Below are positions 24,979 to 33,196 of a stretch of DNA of 64,000 nucleotides, piece after piece. Every line of letters starts with the position of its first letter. Positions within the stretch are counted from its first letter, which is position 1. The notes beneath the pieces are model-generated. The model was given only the letters and a program-made list of their open reading frames with translations, searched no databases and was not told where the DNA came from. Origin of the DNA: Mycobacterium sp. WUMAC-067 (GTDB lineage Bacteria > Actinomycetota > Actinomycetes > Mycobacteriales > Mycobacteriaceae); NCBI RefSeq assembly GCF_020217485.1, contig NZ_JAEKMI010000022.1, forward strand, positions 26,298 to 90,297, in the 5' to 3' direction. The position numbers and the translations under genes are program-made.

Positions 24979-26193
24979 TTATGAAATTGCGTCGCGCGCG
25001 ACGGGGCACGACATGCAGCGGGGGCCGCCGCGGCCGGTGCCCAATTCGGATCCCGCGATGGTCAGCACTTCGATGCCGGCGTCCTGCAGGCGAATGTTGG
25101 TCTGCGCGTTGCGTTCGTAGGCGACGACGACGCCGGGCGCCAGCGCCAGCGTGTTGTTGCCGTCGTCCCACTGCTCGCGCTCGGCGATGACGGGATCGAG
25201 CCCGGTGTCGATGACCCGCAGCTTGTCGATCTCCATCGCCTTGGCGGCGCCCTCCAGGAAGGGGACCTCGTCGCTGATGGCGACGCCGTCGGGGGTGCGC
25301 TGGATGGTGAACGCCGACAGCGTGTCGACGATGTTGGCGTACATCACCACCGTGTCGGTGTCGACCATCGTGCACACCGTGTCCAGATGCATCTGCGCGC
25401 GCCGCTGCGCGATCGGCACCGCGAGCACCGTGTGCGCGAGGTCGTCGTCAAACAGGCTGCGGGCCAACGCTTCCGCACCGGCGGGCGTGGTGCGCTCCCC
25501 CACCCCCACCGCGACCACACCGGGCGCAAGCAGCAGCACGTCGCCGCCCTCAACCGGTGCGGTGCGCGACTCGTAGGCGCGCCGCACCCCGGTGAACCGC
25601 GGGTGATGGGCATAGATGAGATCGGTCAACGACGCCTCACGGACCCGGGCCGGCAGCGCCAGTGTCGGGATCACCACCCGCGGGCCGATCCAGATCGACG
25701 AGTCGCGGGTGAACACCAGGTTGGGCAGCGGGCCGATGACGAAATCGCCCCCGTGGTGCATGCGCAGCACCAACGACACGTCGGTGCGGGTGTCCGCGGG
25801 CAACTCGTTGAACGTCATGCCGGCCATCAGGACCTGAGCCAGCCGGGCCGGCTCCAGTCCCCGCAGGTACGCCGAAAGCTCTTGCGCCAGAGGCACTCCG
25901 AGCCGACGCGCGTCCACGGCGGCCGCGACGCCCTGCATCCGCGCGGCCCCGCTGTGCGTCAGCGCCTCGGTGAGCAGCTCCGACAGCATCAGCACTTCGA
26001 CCCCCCGGGAACGCAGCACCTCGACGAACTGGTCGTGCTCGTCCTGCGCGCGGGCCACCCACGGGAGGCCGTCGAAAAGCAGCTGGTCGACGTTGCGCGG
26101 ATTGAGCCGGAGCAACTCGGCGCCCGGCCGGTGCACGATGACGGTGCGCAGCGCGCCGACCTCGGATTTGGTACCCAGCTCCACCACACCCAC
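24979..26193 (-). CDS. arcA: Arginine deiminase
   Basis: 404-residue enzyme hydrolysing L-arginine to citrulline and ammonia. The guanidino-modifying fold residues are all visible: substrate Asp in VFTRDSSIWIG, EGGD in APVEGGDVLLLAPG, catalytic His in RAQMHLDTVCTM, and the nucleophilic Cys in GPRCMSCPVAR near the C-terminus. The N-terminus VGALRTVIVHRPGAELLRLNP is typical. It corresponds to Rv1001. No arcB or arcC lies beside it, so it is not part of a classical three-gene energy operon. It is divergent from the AlkB-like gene. Confidence 0.95.
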   Translation of the reverse strand: MGVVELGTKSEVGALRTVIVHRPGAELLRLNPRNVDQLLFDGLPWVARAQDEHDQFVEVLRSRGVEVLMLSELLTEALTHSGAARMQGVAAAVDARRLGVPLAQELSAYLRGLEPARLAQVLMAGMTFNELPADTRTDVSLVLRMHHGGDFVIGPLPNLVFTRDSSIWIGPRVVIPTLALPARVREASLTDLIYAHHPRFTGVRRAYESRTAPVEGGDVLLLAPGVVAVGVGERTTPAGAEALARSLFDDDLAHTVLAVPIAQRRAQMHLDTVCTMVDTDTVVMYANIVDTLSAFTIQRTPDGVAISDEVPFLEGAAKAMEIDKLRVIDTGLDPVIAEREQWDDGNNTLALAPGVVVAYERNAQTNIRLQDAGIEVLTIAGSELGTGRGGPRCMSCPVARDAIS

Positions 26194-26268
26194 GCCTCAA
26201 CCGTAGCGGCGGCGCGGGCCGGACGGGCCCCTCACACGCCCGTCGCGCGCCCCGGCGCCATCGAACGG

Positions 26269-26886
26269 ATGTGCGATAAACTCGGTCGCGTGGAGGTTGC
26301 GGTTCAAGGCTCCCTGTTCCAGCACACCGAGCGCAGGCAGCTCGGCGACGGCGCGTTCATCGAGATCCGCGCCGGCTGGCTGACGGACGCGGACGACCTG
26401 CTCGACGCCCTGGTGTCGACCGTGCCGTGGCGCGAGGAACGCCGCCAGATGTACGACCGGGTGGTCGACGTGCCGCGACTGGTGAGCTTTCACGACCTGA
26501 CCGTCGATGACCCGCCGCACCCGATGTTGGCCCGGCTGCGGCGGCGGCTCAACGACATCTACGCCGGCGAACTCGGTGAGCCGTTCACCACGGTGGGATT
26601 GTGCTGTTATCGCGACGGCTCCGACAGCGTGGCCTGGCATGGCGACACGATTGGCCGCAGCAGTTCCGAGGACACCATGGTGGCGATCGTCAGCCTCGGC
26701 GCCACCCGCGCGTTCGCGATGCGGCGCCGCGGCGGCGGCCCGTCGCTGCGGCTGCCGCAGGCGCACGGGGATCTGCTGGTGATGGGCGGGTCATGCCAAC
26801 GCACCTGGGAGCACGCCGTGCCCAAGACGGCGGCAGCCGTCGGTCCTCGGGTGAGCATCCAATTTCGGCCGCGCGGCGTGCGCTGA
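26269..26886 (+). CDS. AlkB-like 2-oxoglutarate/Fe(II) dioxygenase
   Basis: 205-residue protein with the AlkB double-stranded β-helix iron site: HxD in VAWHGDTIGRS (about residues 125-129), the distal His in RTWEHAVPK, and the 2-oxoglutarate Arg in RVSIQFRPRG. AlkB family members repair N-alkylated bases by oxidative demethylation. ATG 26269 gives the same 205-residue length I recall for Rv1000c; GTG 26290 is an alternative. It shares a 75-base divergent region with arcA. Substrate (DNA, RNA or protein) cannot be read from sequence. Confidence 0.88.
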   Translation: MCDKLGRVEVAVQGSLFQHTERRQLGDGAFIEIRAGWLTDADDLLDALVSTVPWREERRQMYDRVVDVPRLVSFHDLTVDDPPHPMLARLRRRLNDIYAGELGEPFTTVGLCCYRDGSDSVAWHGDTIGRSSSEDTMVAIVSLGATRAFAMRRRGGGPSLRLPQAHGDLLVMGGSCQRTWEHAVPKTAAAVGPRVSIQFRPRGVR

Positions 26887-26900
26887 AAACGTCCCCGCCG

Positions 26901-27551
26901 TCAGGTGCGCACCGCCGCGACAGCTTTGACGAGCAGGTCGCGGGCGCGTTGGGTGTCGACCGGGGCGACGGGCTGATCGGGAATCACCAGCGGGTTGGCG
27001 ATGACGATCACCTGGTAGTCGCCGAATGAGGCCGAATAGTCGTACAGCTCGCCGGTGCGTGGACCCCCGGGTGTCAGCGCCTGCATGACGCGATGCACGC
27101 CCAGCGTGCGGGTGCTGTCGATCTGCGGCGCCTCGACCACCTGGACGCCGCCGCGCATCTGCGGGCCGGCGAAGGTCACCTTGGCGCAGTCCTTTCCGGG
27201 ATCGTTGACGGGCAAGGCTTTTGAGGTCTCCAGCGCGATCACCACGAACCGGTTGCCGTGGCCCTCGGCGGTGACCGCGGACATGTTGCCCTGCAGGTCC
27301 GCCGGCATGTCCGGCCCCGCCGCCACTTTCGCGCAGTTCGCGGGATCGAATGTCAACCCGTCGGGCAGCTTCCGGCCGGCCAGCAGCTTGGGATCGATTC
27401 CCCGTTCGCTGATGTCGCTGACCTTGAAATCGGGCCCGAAGCTGGACTTCACGTCGACGACCTTGCTGATGTCGACCTTCGCCGCGTGGGTGGCCGATGA
27501 GCAGCCGGCCAGGACGCCGACGGCCGCGACCGCGAGCAACATCTTGGACAT
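26901..27551 (-). CDS. Putative lipoprotein, DUF5642-like
   Basis: 216 residues from ATG 27551. A short signal peptide ends in the lipobox GVLAGC (Cys at residue 17). The mature part includes SSFGPDFKVSDISERGI, a paired-cysteine layout (one Cys near FDPANCAKV, another near GKDCAKVTF), and a C-terminal VQTQRARDLLVKAVAAVRT-like helix. No catalytic motif is seen. The adjacent upstream gene encodes a related lipoprotein of the same design, so the two look like a tandem duplication. They fill the place of Rv0999 in M. tuberculosis order. Function unknown. Confidence 0.75.
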   Translation of the reverse strand: MSKMLLAVAAVGVLAGCSSATHAAKVDISKVVDVKSSFGPDFKVSDISERGIDPKLLAGRKLPDGLTFDPANCAKVAAGPDMPADLQGNMSAVTAEGHGNRFVVIALETSKALPVNDPGKDCAKVTFAGPQMRGGVQVVEAPQIDSTRTLGVHRVMQALTPGGPRTGELYDYSASFGDYQVIVIANPLVIPDQPVAPVDTQRARDLLVKAVAAVRT

Positions 27552-27578
27552 CGTGGCCAATCTACCCAAGCGGGGAGT

Positions 27579-28268
27579 TCAGCTGCGCAACGTGGACACG
27601 GTTTTGGCGAGCAGATCCGCGGCGAATTGCGGTGGCAGTACCGGAAGCGCTGAACCTGGGTCGGTGGTCAGCGTGGTGAACGCGTAGAAGTTGCCCAGAT
27701 ACGCGGTGAATGTGAAGACGCGAGAATCTATTTCGGTGCCCGACTCGACCGATGACTTGACATCGGCGACCATGCCGACGGTTGGGACGCCCTCGATGGA
27801 CGGCGCGTCGGTGAGGTGGACATGCACCACGGTGTTCCCGGCGGTCTCCGACCATTGGGCACACGCGGTGACCAGGTCCTCCGGAAAATCCACCGGCCCC
27901 GGCAAAGCCACCACCACCGCGTTGACGATGCCGCCGCTCCCCGAGCCCGACACGCCCTGCGCCGATTGGTCGCGCCCGTTCCCGGGGTCGGCCAGCGCCC
28001 CACATTTGGCAGGCTTGGAGTGTAGGCCGTCGCCGAGGCTCCAGAGCACCCTCGGCGAGGCGCCGCTGGGGATTCCGGTGCTCACCTCGTAACCGGGCGG
28101 CAGGTCGCGAACGATCCGTTTGATGTTGGCGGGGTTGACGGCGGCGGCGTTGCTCGGCGGCGATTTCGCCGGAACGGCCGGCGGTTTGGGCGCGGGTTGA
28201 TGAGCGCACCCGGCGACCGCCAACGTGAACGCGGTAGTCACCACCGGGCCAATCCCGAACGCCCGCAT
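27579..28268 (-). CDS. Putative lipoprotein, related to its downstream neighbour
   Basis: 229 residues starting at ATG 28268, which places a lipobox (LAVAGC) at residue 21; the longer frame to 28355 would bury the signal peptide. A Pro/Ala-rich spacer follows, then IVRDLPPGYEVSTGIPSGASPRVLW, SKPAKCGALADPG, a second cysteine in VTACAQWSETAG, and a C-terminal FAADLLAKTVSTLRS helix. Two mature cysteines and the terminal helix mirror the protein at 26901-27551, so I treat them as paralogues. Probably an outer-surface lipoprotein. Function unknown. Confidence 0.75.
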   Translation of the reverse strand: MRAFGIGPVVTTAFTLAVAGCAHQPAPKPPAVPAKSPPSNAAAVNPANIKRIVRDLPPGYEVSTGIPSGASPRVLWSLGDGLHSKPAKCGALADPGNGRDQSAQGVSGSGSGGIVNAVVVALPGPVDFPEDLVTACAQWSETAGNTVVHVHLTDAPSIEGVPTVGMVADVKSSVESGTEIDSRVFTFTAYLGNFYAFTTLTTDPGSALPVLPPQFAADLLAKTVSTLRS

Positions 28269-28405
28269 GAGGAGTTGATAGCACACGACACCGCCATGGC
28301 GTCTCCCCCACGCCAGTGCCGGGCCGTTCGATAACTTCCGTGATTCGGAAGCCACCTCATGGTCCGGAGACCGACCGCGGATAGAGCACTACGCGTGCGC
28401 CGGTC

Positions 28406-29398
28406 TCAGCCGACCGCCTCGATCACCTGCCGGGCCACGCGCTTGATCTGCTCGGCCTCGTCCTGGCTGAACGGCAGGTGACGCGGGTGCGGCACGTCGA
28501 TCACGGTGGTGACCACGCCGATGTCTTCGCGCTGCCAGACGGCGCCGTAGCGGTCCATGATCGCGCGCATCGGACCATTATCGGAAAGCATTCGCGCGGA
28601 AAACCTTTCGATGCCGTCAACATCGGCGGCGATCGACAGTGCGCTGATCAAATAGGTGCCGATGCCGCGACCCTGATAGGCATCGGCGACGGTGAAGGCG
28701 ATCTCGGCGACCGTCGGGTCGTTTTCGTCGCGCACGAAGCGCGCGTCGGCCACCGGGTCGCTGCCGTCGGTGACCACCCACACGAAGTGATCGACGTAGT
28801 CGACCTCCGACAGGTAGTGCATCAGCGCCGGGGTGGGAAGACGCGGGGTCATGAAGCGCCGATACAGCGTGTCGCCGGAGAAGTAGATGTGTCCGTGCAC
28901 GGTGCGCTCGCTGTCGCCGGGGAGCACCGGGCGCAGCAACAGGAGCGTGCCGTCACGAACTCGGATCGGGATCGGCGTGATGAACGCGGCGAGCCGCTGG
29001 CGCACGGTGCGCAGCAGTCGGGGCGTGATGCCCGGGATGTGCACCATGCTGGCGAAGGACCTGGTGTCACCGACCCAGCCGGTCAGCGGTTCGGCGGCGG
29101 TCACCGTCGCGGTGCGGGGGATGTCGCGCAGCAGGGCGATCTCGCCGACGATCATGCCCGGGGACGCATGCTCGACGATCACCACGCCGTCGTCGCCGAC
29201 GTGTTTGATCTCGGCGGTGCCCGAGGAGATCAGCAGGAACGAGACGGCTTGCTCCCCCTGCCGCATCAGCACCTCGCCGGCCGCGGCGCGCAGGGGCTGT
29301 AGGCGGCCCGCTAACGGTGCAAGGTCTTCGGCGGGACATCCCTTGAAGATGTCCATCGTCGCCAGTTCGTCCACCCGGGCGCCGGTCAGTCCGGCCAC
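28406..29398 (-). CDS. pat: cAMP-regulated protein lysine acetyltransferase
   Basis: 330-residue fusion of a cyclic-nucleotide-binding domain (about 10-125) and a GNAT acetyltransferase (about 145-320). The cAMP phosphate-binding cassette is GEIALLRDIPRTATVTA; the acetyl-CoA loop is VADAYQGRGIGTYLI. The sequence matches closely what I recall of M. tuberculosis Rv0998 (Mt-Pat), which acetylates acyl-CoA synthetases and universal stress protein in response to cAMP. GTG 29398 places VAGLTGARVDELATMD at the N-terminus, in line with the homologue; the upstream frame to 29557 has Arg-rich, non-homologous sequence. Confidence 0.93.
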   Translation of the reverse strand: MAGLTGARVDELATMDIFKGCPAEDLAPLAGRLQPLRAAAGEVLMRQGEQAVSFLLISSGTAEIKHVGDDGVVIVEHASPGMIVGEIALLRDIPRTATVTAAEPLTGWVGDTRSFASMVHIPGITPRLLRTVRQRLAAFITPIPIRVRDGTLLLLRPVLPGDSERTVHGHIYFSGDTLYRRFMTPRLPTPALMHYLSEVDYVDHFVWVVTDGSDPVADARFVRDENDPTVAEIAFTVADAYQGRGIGTYLISALSIAADVDGIERFSARMLSDNGPMRAIMDRYGAVWQREDIGVVTTVIDVPHPRHLPFSQDEAEQIKRVARQVIEAVG

Positions 29399-29583
29399 CG
29401 CTACGGACCGCCGCCCGCAGCATCGCGACACCGCTCTGCGCGTCGCGATGGTGCCATGACCTGTCCCGCCTGCTTGCCGTCGTCTGGTGCGCCAGGCCCG
29501 AGACTCCTGGACACGCTCGGATGTTGCCAGGTTATGAGCAGGTTGCGGCCGCGGCAAGGATCCGCGGCGTGTTCATGATCGAA

Positions 29584-30138
29584 CTAAAGCGCAGCTTGGG
29601 CGTCCAAGATCAGCCCGACGGCGGCGGCGAGGTCGTCGACCACGATGTCGGCGTCGGGAGACGCCTCGCCGCCGCAGCGAAGCAGGATGGTCGCCGTTCC
29701 CGCCGCCCTGCCCGCCCTCATGTCCATGTCGCTGTCGCCGATCATCACCGACGCGGTCAGGTCGATGGCGTGCTCGGCCGCCGCGCGTAACAGCATGCCG
29801 GTGCCGGGCTTGCGGCAGTCGCAACTGTTCGCCGCGTGCGGGCAATGGTAGGCGGCATCGATCCGGGCGCCTTGATCCGCGAGCAGTTCTTGCAAGCGCT
29901 GCTGCACATCGGCGAAATGCGTTGGATCGGAGGCGGGTTCGGAAAGCCACCGCTGGTTGGTCACCAGCACAATCCGCAGCCCCGCGGCGTTCAGCGCGGC
30001 CAGCGCCGTGGCCGCCCCCGGCAACAGCACCAACTCGGCCGGTGATCGGATGTACTCGCCCTCGGCGGCCTTGACGTTGATGGTGCCGTCCCGGTCCAAG
30101 AAGACGGTGCGCACGTTGCGCAGGTCGGGTGCGGCCAT
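29584..30138 (-). CDS. gmhB: D-glycero-D-manno-heptose 1,7-bisphosphate 7-phosphatase
   Basis: 184-residue HAD phosphatase. Motif I is FLDRDGTIN (nucleophile and acid aspartates), motif II lies in IVLVTNQRWLS, motif III is the Lys of DCRKPGTGML, and motif IV is MIGDSDMDMRAG. The zinc-binding loop Cys-x-His-x-Cys-x-Cys (YHCPHAANSCDCRKP) is specific to GmhB. It removes the 7-phosphate from heptose-1,7-bisphosphate in GDP- or ADP-heptose synthesis. ATG 30138 follows the gmhA stop by eight bases. It is third in the cassette hddA-gmhA-gmhB. Confidence 0.9.
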   Translation of the reverse strand: MAAPDLRNVRTVFLDRDGTINVKAAEGEYIRSPAELVLLPGAATALAALNAAGLRIVLVTNQRWLSEPASDPTHFADVQQRLQELLADQGARIDAAYHCPHAANSCDCRKPGTGMLLRAAAEHAIDLTASVMIGDSDMDMRAGRAAGTATILLRCGGEASPDADIVVDDLAAAVGLILDAQAAL

Positions 30139-30146
30139 CGTCGATG

Positions 30147-30764
30147 TCAGGAGGGTCCGGGAAACAGTGCCGCTTCGACCATTTCGCAAATCGAGTGGCC
30201 CAGGTGCAGGCAAGCCTCCTGAATCCGCGCGGTGTCCTCGCTGGGAACCCGGATGCACAATTCGGCGACGTCGGCGACTTTGCCGCCGCTTGCGCCGGTG
30301 AGGGTGACGGTCGTCATCCCCGCCTGGCCGGCGACCTCGAGCGCGCGAACGACGTTGGGAGAGTTGCCCGACGTGGTCAGCCCGACGACGACGTCCCCGG
30401 GGCGCCCGGTGGCGAGGACCTGGCGGGCGAACACCTCGTCGTAGGAGTAGTCGTTGCCGATCGCCGTGATCGCGGCGGTGGCATCGGGCAGGCTGATCGC
30501 GGCCAGGCCCGGGCGGTCAAAGGCAAAGCGGCCCATGAGTTCTGCCGCCAGGTGCCCGGCGTCTTGCGCGGACCCTCCGTTGCCGAAGAAGATCACCTTT
30601 CCCCCGGCGCGCAGCGAGCCGATGATCGCTCGCGCGACCTCGACGGTCTGCGCGGCGACATCGCCCTGCTGCATCTGCTGCTTGACCGCGATGGTCTCGG
30701 CCAAGCGCTGCTGCACCAGCTGCACGCTCGGCGCGACGACGTCCGACCCGGTCATGCCAGCCAT
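30147..30764 (-). CDS. gmhA: Phosphoheptose isomerase (sedoheptulose-7-phosphate isomerase)
   Basis: 205-residue SIS-domain isomerase converting sedoheptulose 7-phosphate to D-glycero-D-manno-heptose 7-phosphate. Key motifs are VIFFGNGGSAQDAGHLAAEL (phosphate loop, about 55-75), VVGLTTSGNSPNVVRAL, and the catalytic His/Gln in the helix ACLHLGHSICEMVE. ATG 30764 has AAGGG nine bases upstream; ATG 30755, overlapping the hddA stop as ATGA, is an alternative. It lies between hddA and gmhB and is translationally coupled to hddA. Confidence 0.93.
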   Translation of the reverse strand: MAGMTGSDVVAPSVQLVQQRLAETIAVKQQMQQGDVAAQTVEVARAIIGSLRAGGKVIFFGNGGSAQDAGHLAAELMGRFAFDRPGLAAISLPDATAAITAIGNDYSYDEVFARQVLATGRPGDVVVGLTTSGNSPNVVRALEVAGQAGMTTVTLTGASGGKVADVAELCIRVPSEDTARIQEACLHLGHSICEMVEAALFPGPS

Positions 30765-31768
30765 GTGGTCAAACCCTTGCTCTCGAAGGCGAATTCGGTG
30801 ATGCCGGCCCCGGCGCCCTCGAGCGCTTCGATGAGACGGTGCTTTTTGGCGAAGTCACAGAACAGCAGGATGTATCCCCCGCCGCCGGCCCCGGTGAGCT
30901 TGCCGCCCAGCGCACCGTTTTTCAGGGCCAGCTCGTAGAGATCGTCGATGCGCTCGTTGGTGATGTAGGGCGACATGCGTTTCTTGTGGCTCCACGCCTC
31001 GCCGAGCAGAGCACCGAAATCGTTCAGCTTGCCCGTCAGCAGCGCCGCCTTCATCGCGACCGCCAAATCCTTCTGGGCCCGCAGCCCCGCCAGGGTGTCG
31101 TCCGAACCCGTTGTGGCGCGCCGGGTTTGGTCCTCGATCACCCGCGCGGAGTCCCGCGTGATGCCCGTGTAGCACAGCAGCAGGCTGAGCTCGAGTTCGA
31201 AGGCCGTCTCGTCGCGGATCCGCAGCGGATTGACGATCACCCGGTCGGTGAACTCGATGAAGTTGAACCCACCGAAGGTCGCGGCGTACATGTCCTGCAT
31301 CCCGCCCGCGATGCCCAGGTCGTCGCGTTCGATGGCGCACGCCAGCTGGGCCGTCTCGTATTCGCCCATGGGCACCCGGTAGTGCTCGGCGAGCAGGCCG
31401 GTGAGTGCCACCATCATCGTCGACGACGAGCCCAGCCCCGAGCCCGGCGGGGCGCTGGAACGCAGTACCAGGTCGTAGCCGTCCGTGCCGTCACGGCCGA
31501 ACCTGCGCACCGCAGCCATGATCAGATCGAGGCTGCCGTCGTAGAGAATCTCGCTGTCGAGCGTCATCTCGTGCGTGGTCTTGAAGTCCACCGACTCGAT
31601 GCTGACCCGGCGATCGGTGCGCGGGGCGAGCGATCCCTGCGCATAGCGATCGATCGTCGCCGACAGCACGCAACCGCCTTCGGTCGTCGGGAACGGCGGC
31701 ACGTCGGTGCCGCCGCCGGCGAACGAGATCCGCAGCGGCGCGCGTGCGCGGATTCGTGGACGTGTCAT
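30752..31768 (-). CDS. hddA: D-glycero-α-D-manno-heptose 7-phosphate kinase
   Basis: 338-residue GHMP kinase. The N-terminal PLRISFAGGGTDVPPF is typical of HddA and fucokinase-like members; the ATP loop is SSAPPGSGLGSSSTMMVAL (about 100-118), and motif 3 is LTGAGGGGYILLF near the C-terminus. It phosphorylates heptose 7-phosphate at C1 on the route to GDP-heptose. ATG 31768 gives the family N-terminus. It heads the three-gene heptose cassette. No heptose-1-phosphate guanylyltransferase (hddC) is visible in the window, so that step must be encoded elsewhere. Confidence 0.9.
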   Translation of the reverse strand: MTRPRIRARAPLRISFAGGGTDVPPFPTTEGGCVLSATIDRYAQGSLAPRTDRRVSIESVDFKTTHEMTLDSEILYDGSLDLIMAAVRRFGRDGTDGYDLVLRSSAPPGSGLGSSSTMMVALTGLLAEHYRVPMGEYETAQLACAIERDDLGIAGGMQDMYAATFGGFNFIEFTDRVIVNPLRIRDETAFELELSLLLCYTGITRDSARVIEDQTRRATTGSDDTLAGLRAQKDLAVAMKAALLTGKLNDFGALLGEAWSHKKRMSPYITNERIDDLYELALKNGALGGKLTGAGGGGYILLFCDFAKKHRLIEALEGAGAGITEFAFESKGLTTWLA

Positions 31769-31914
31769 GGGGATTCTCTGTCGAGCGGATCGCTCAGCTG
31801 CGAGACCACGCGTGCCACGTGCCAACCCCATCGTTCTGCGTCCGGAAGCGCCGCCAGACTAACAGGCTGACCAGCACGATTATCGGGTTTTCGCCCGACT
31901 GCCCCGGGCCCGGT

Positions 31915-33048
31915 TCAGGCGATCTGCTGACTGGGTTGCAGCACGAAATCGACGACGACGGCGGCCATGTCGTCGATCGCGCTGCGCGCGATGACCTCGT
32001 AGCCGTGAGTGCTCAGCGTGGGTAGGCACAGCAGGCCGGCGCGCGCGGCCTGCCCGGTGGCCTTGGCGTGCGACGCGTCGGATTCGAATGCGCCCAGCGC
32101 GGCCGGCTGTGGGGACATGCCGTGGTCGGTGGCGATTTTCAGCAGCCGGTCGGCGACCTCCTTGTCGTAAATGCACAACGCGTCGCTGTAGCCGATGATC
32201 GGGCCGCCGGTGACGGTGGTGTTGTATTCGACTTCGGTGGGGCCGACTTCCAGGGCGAGCGTGAGGTGGCCGGGCAGGGTGGCGCTGGCGTAGGTGCCCC
32301 CCACCCCGCCGATCTCCTCGCTGGTGGTGAAGACCAGGTAGACGTCGTCGGCGGGGCGTTGGTCGCGCTCGCGCAACAGGCGGGCGGCGTTCAGCAGCGC
32401 GGTCACCGCGGCGCGGTCGTCCAGGAAGTAGGCGCCGACGTAGTCTCCGATCTCGACCACGGATCTCTTGCTGCGGTCAACGCACACGCGGGTGCCGGCG
32501 TGCACTCCCGCCTCGGCCAACTCCTCGGTGCTGCGGCCGGTGAACACGTACACGTGATGCCAGTCCAGCGCGCGGTCGCCCTTGTCGGGCTTGGTCTCCC
32601 AGATCCGCGAGCTTTCCTGCGTGGTGTGCTCGGAGCCGAGAGCCAGTACGGCGGTGAGGGTTTCGTTGTCGCCGAGCACCGCGACCGGGCCGAGCCCGAA
32701 GTTGCCCGGGTACATCGTGCCCAGCTGAGTCAAATGCAGCGTGCCGTCGGATTCCACGCGCTTGACGATCATCGACAGCTCGTCCATGTGCGCCATCACC
32801 CGGGTCGCGGTGCCCGGGATGGCCTCGGTCCGCTGGCGGTGGTCGGGAGCCCCGGCGTCGCCGGCCGACGCGTCGGCGGCGATGTATCCGATCAGGTTTC
32901 CGGCGTCGTCGGTCCACATGTCGTCGACGAGGGGTTGCAGCTCGCGGGCGATGACCGCGCGCACCTCGTCCTCCTGACCGCACGGCCCGTAGGTCCACAG
33001 GAGTTCTTGCAGCAACTCGTCGGTTGAGTCGCGGTCGGGGTGCGCCAT
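31915..33048 (-). CDS. M42-family zinc aminopeptidase
   Basis: 377-residue metallopeptidase of the glutamyl aminopeptidase/endoglucanase M42 family. Metal and catalytic residues in order: His-Asp in RVMAHMDELSMIV, Asp in AYFLDDRAAVTAL, the EE pair in TTSEEIGGVGGT, a downstream Asp in GAFESDASHAKATG, and His in LSTHGYEVIAR. M42 enzymes form self-compartmentalised dodecamers that trim peptides from the N-terminus in the cytoplasm. I do not recall an orthologue at this place in M. tuberculosis. It lies downstream of the F420-type genes on the same strand, separated by 148 bases with a strong hairpin. Confidence 0.87.
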   Translation of the reverse strand: MAHPDRDSTDELLQELLWTYGPCGQEDEVRAVIARELQPLVDDMWTDDAGNLIGYIAADASAGDAGAPDHRQRTEAIPGTATRVMAHMDELSMIVKRVESDGTLHLTQLGTMYPGNFGLGPVAVLGDNETLTAVLALGSEHTTQESSRIWETKPDKGDRALDWHHVYVFTGRSTEELAEAGVHAGTRVCVDRSKRSVVEIGDYVGAYFLDDRAAVTALLNAARLLRERDQRPADDVYLVFTTSEEIGGVGGTYASATLPGHLTLALEVGPTEVEYNTTVTGGPIIGYSDALCIYDKEVADRLLKIATDHGMSPQPAALGAFESDASHAKATGQAARAGLLCLPTLSTHGYEVIARSAIDDMAAVVVDFVLQPSQQIA

Positions 33049-33086
33049 GAGATCCTCTCCGTCATTGGGTTCAGAGGATCAGTACC

Positions 33087-33109
33087 CGCGATAGCCTGCG
33101 GCTATCGCG
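33087..33109. terminator. Perfect 10-bp hairpin, probable terminator
   Basis: CGCGATAGCC at 33087-33096 pairs with GGCTATCGCG at 33100-33109 around a TGC loop. It lies between the end of the F420-type oxidoreductase gene (33197) and the start of the M42 gene (33048), both on the minus strand. No T-run follows, as is usual for mycobacterial hairpin terminators. A protein-binding palindrome is the alternative reading. Confidence 0.5.
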
Positions 33110-33196
33110 ACGGATGCGAAACCGCCGTCAGGCGAGCGCGATGCCGAGTTCTTCGGCGAACACGTTGCATCCGCCCGTGTTCACCGCTATTTGCCG

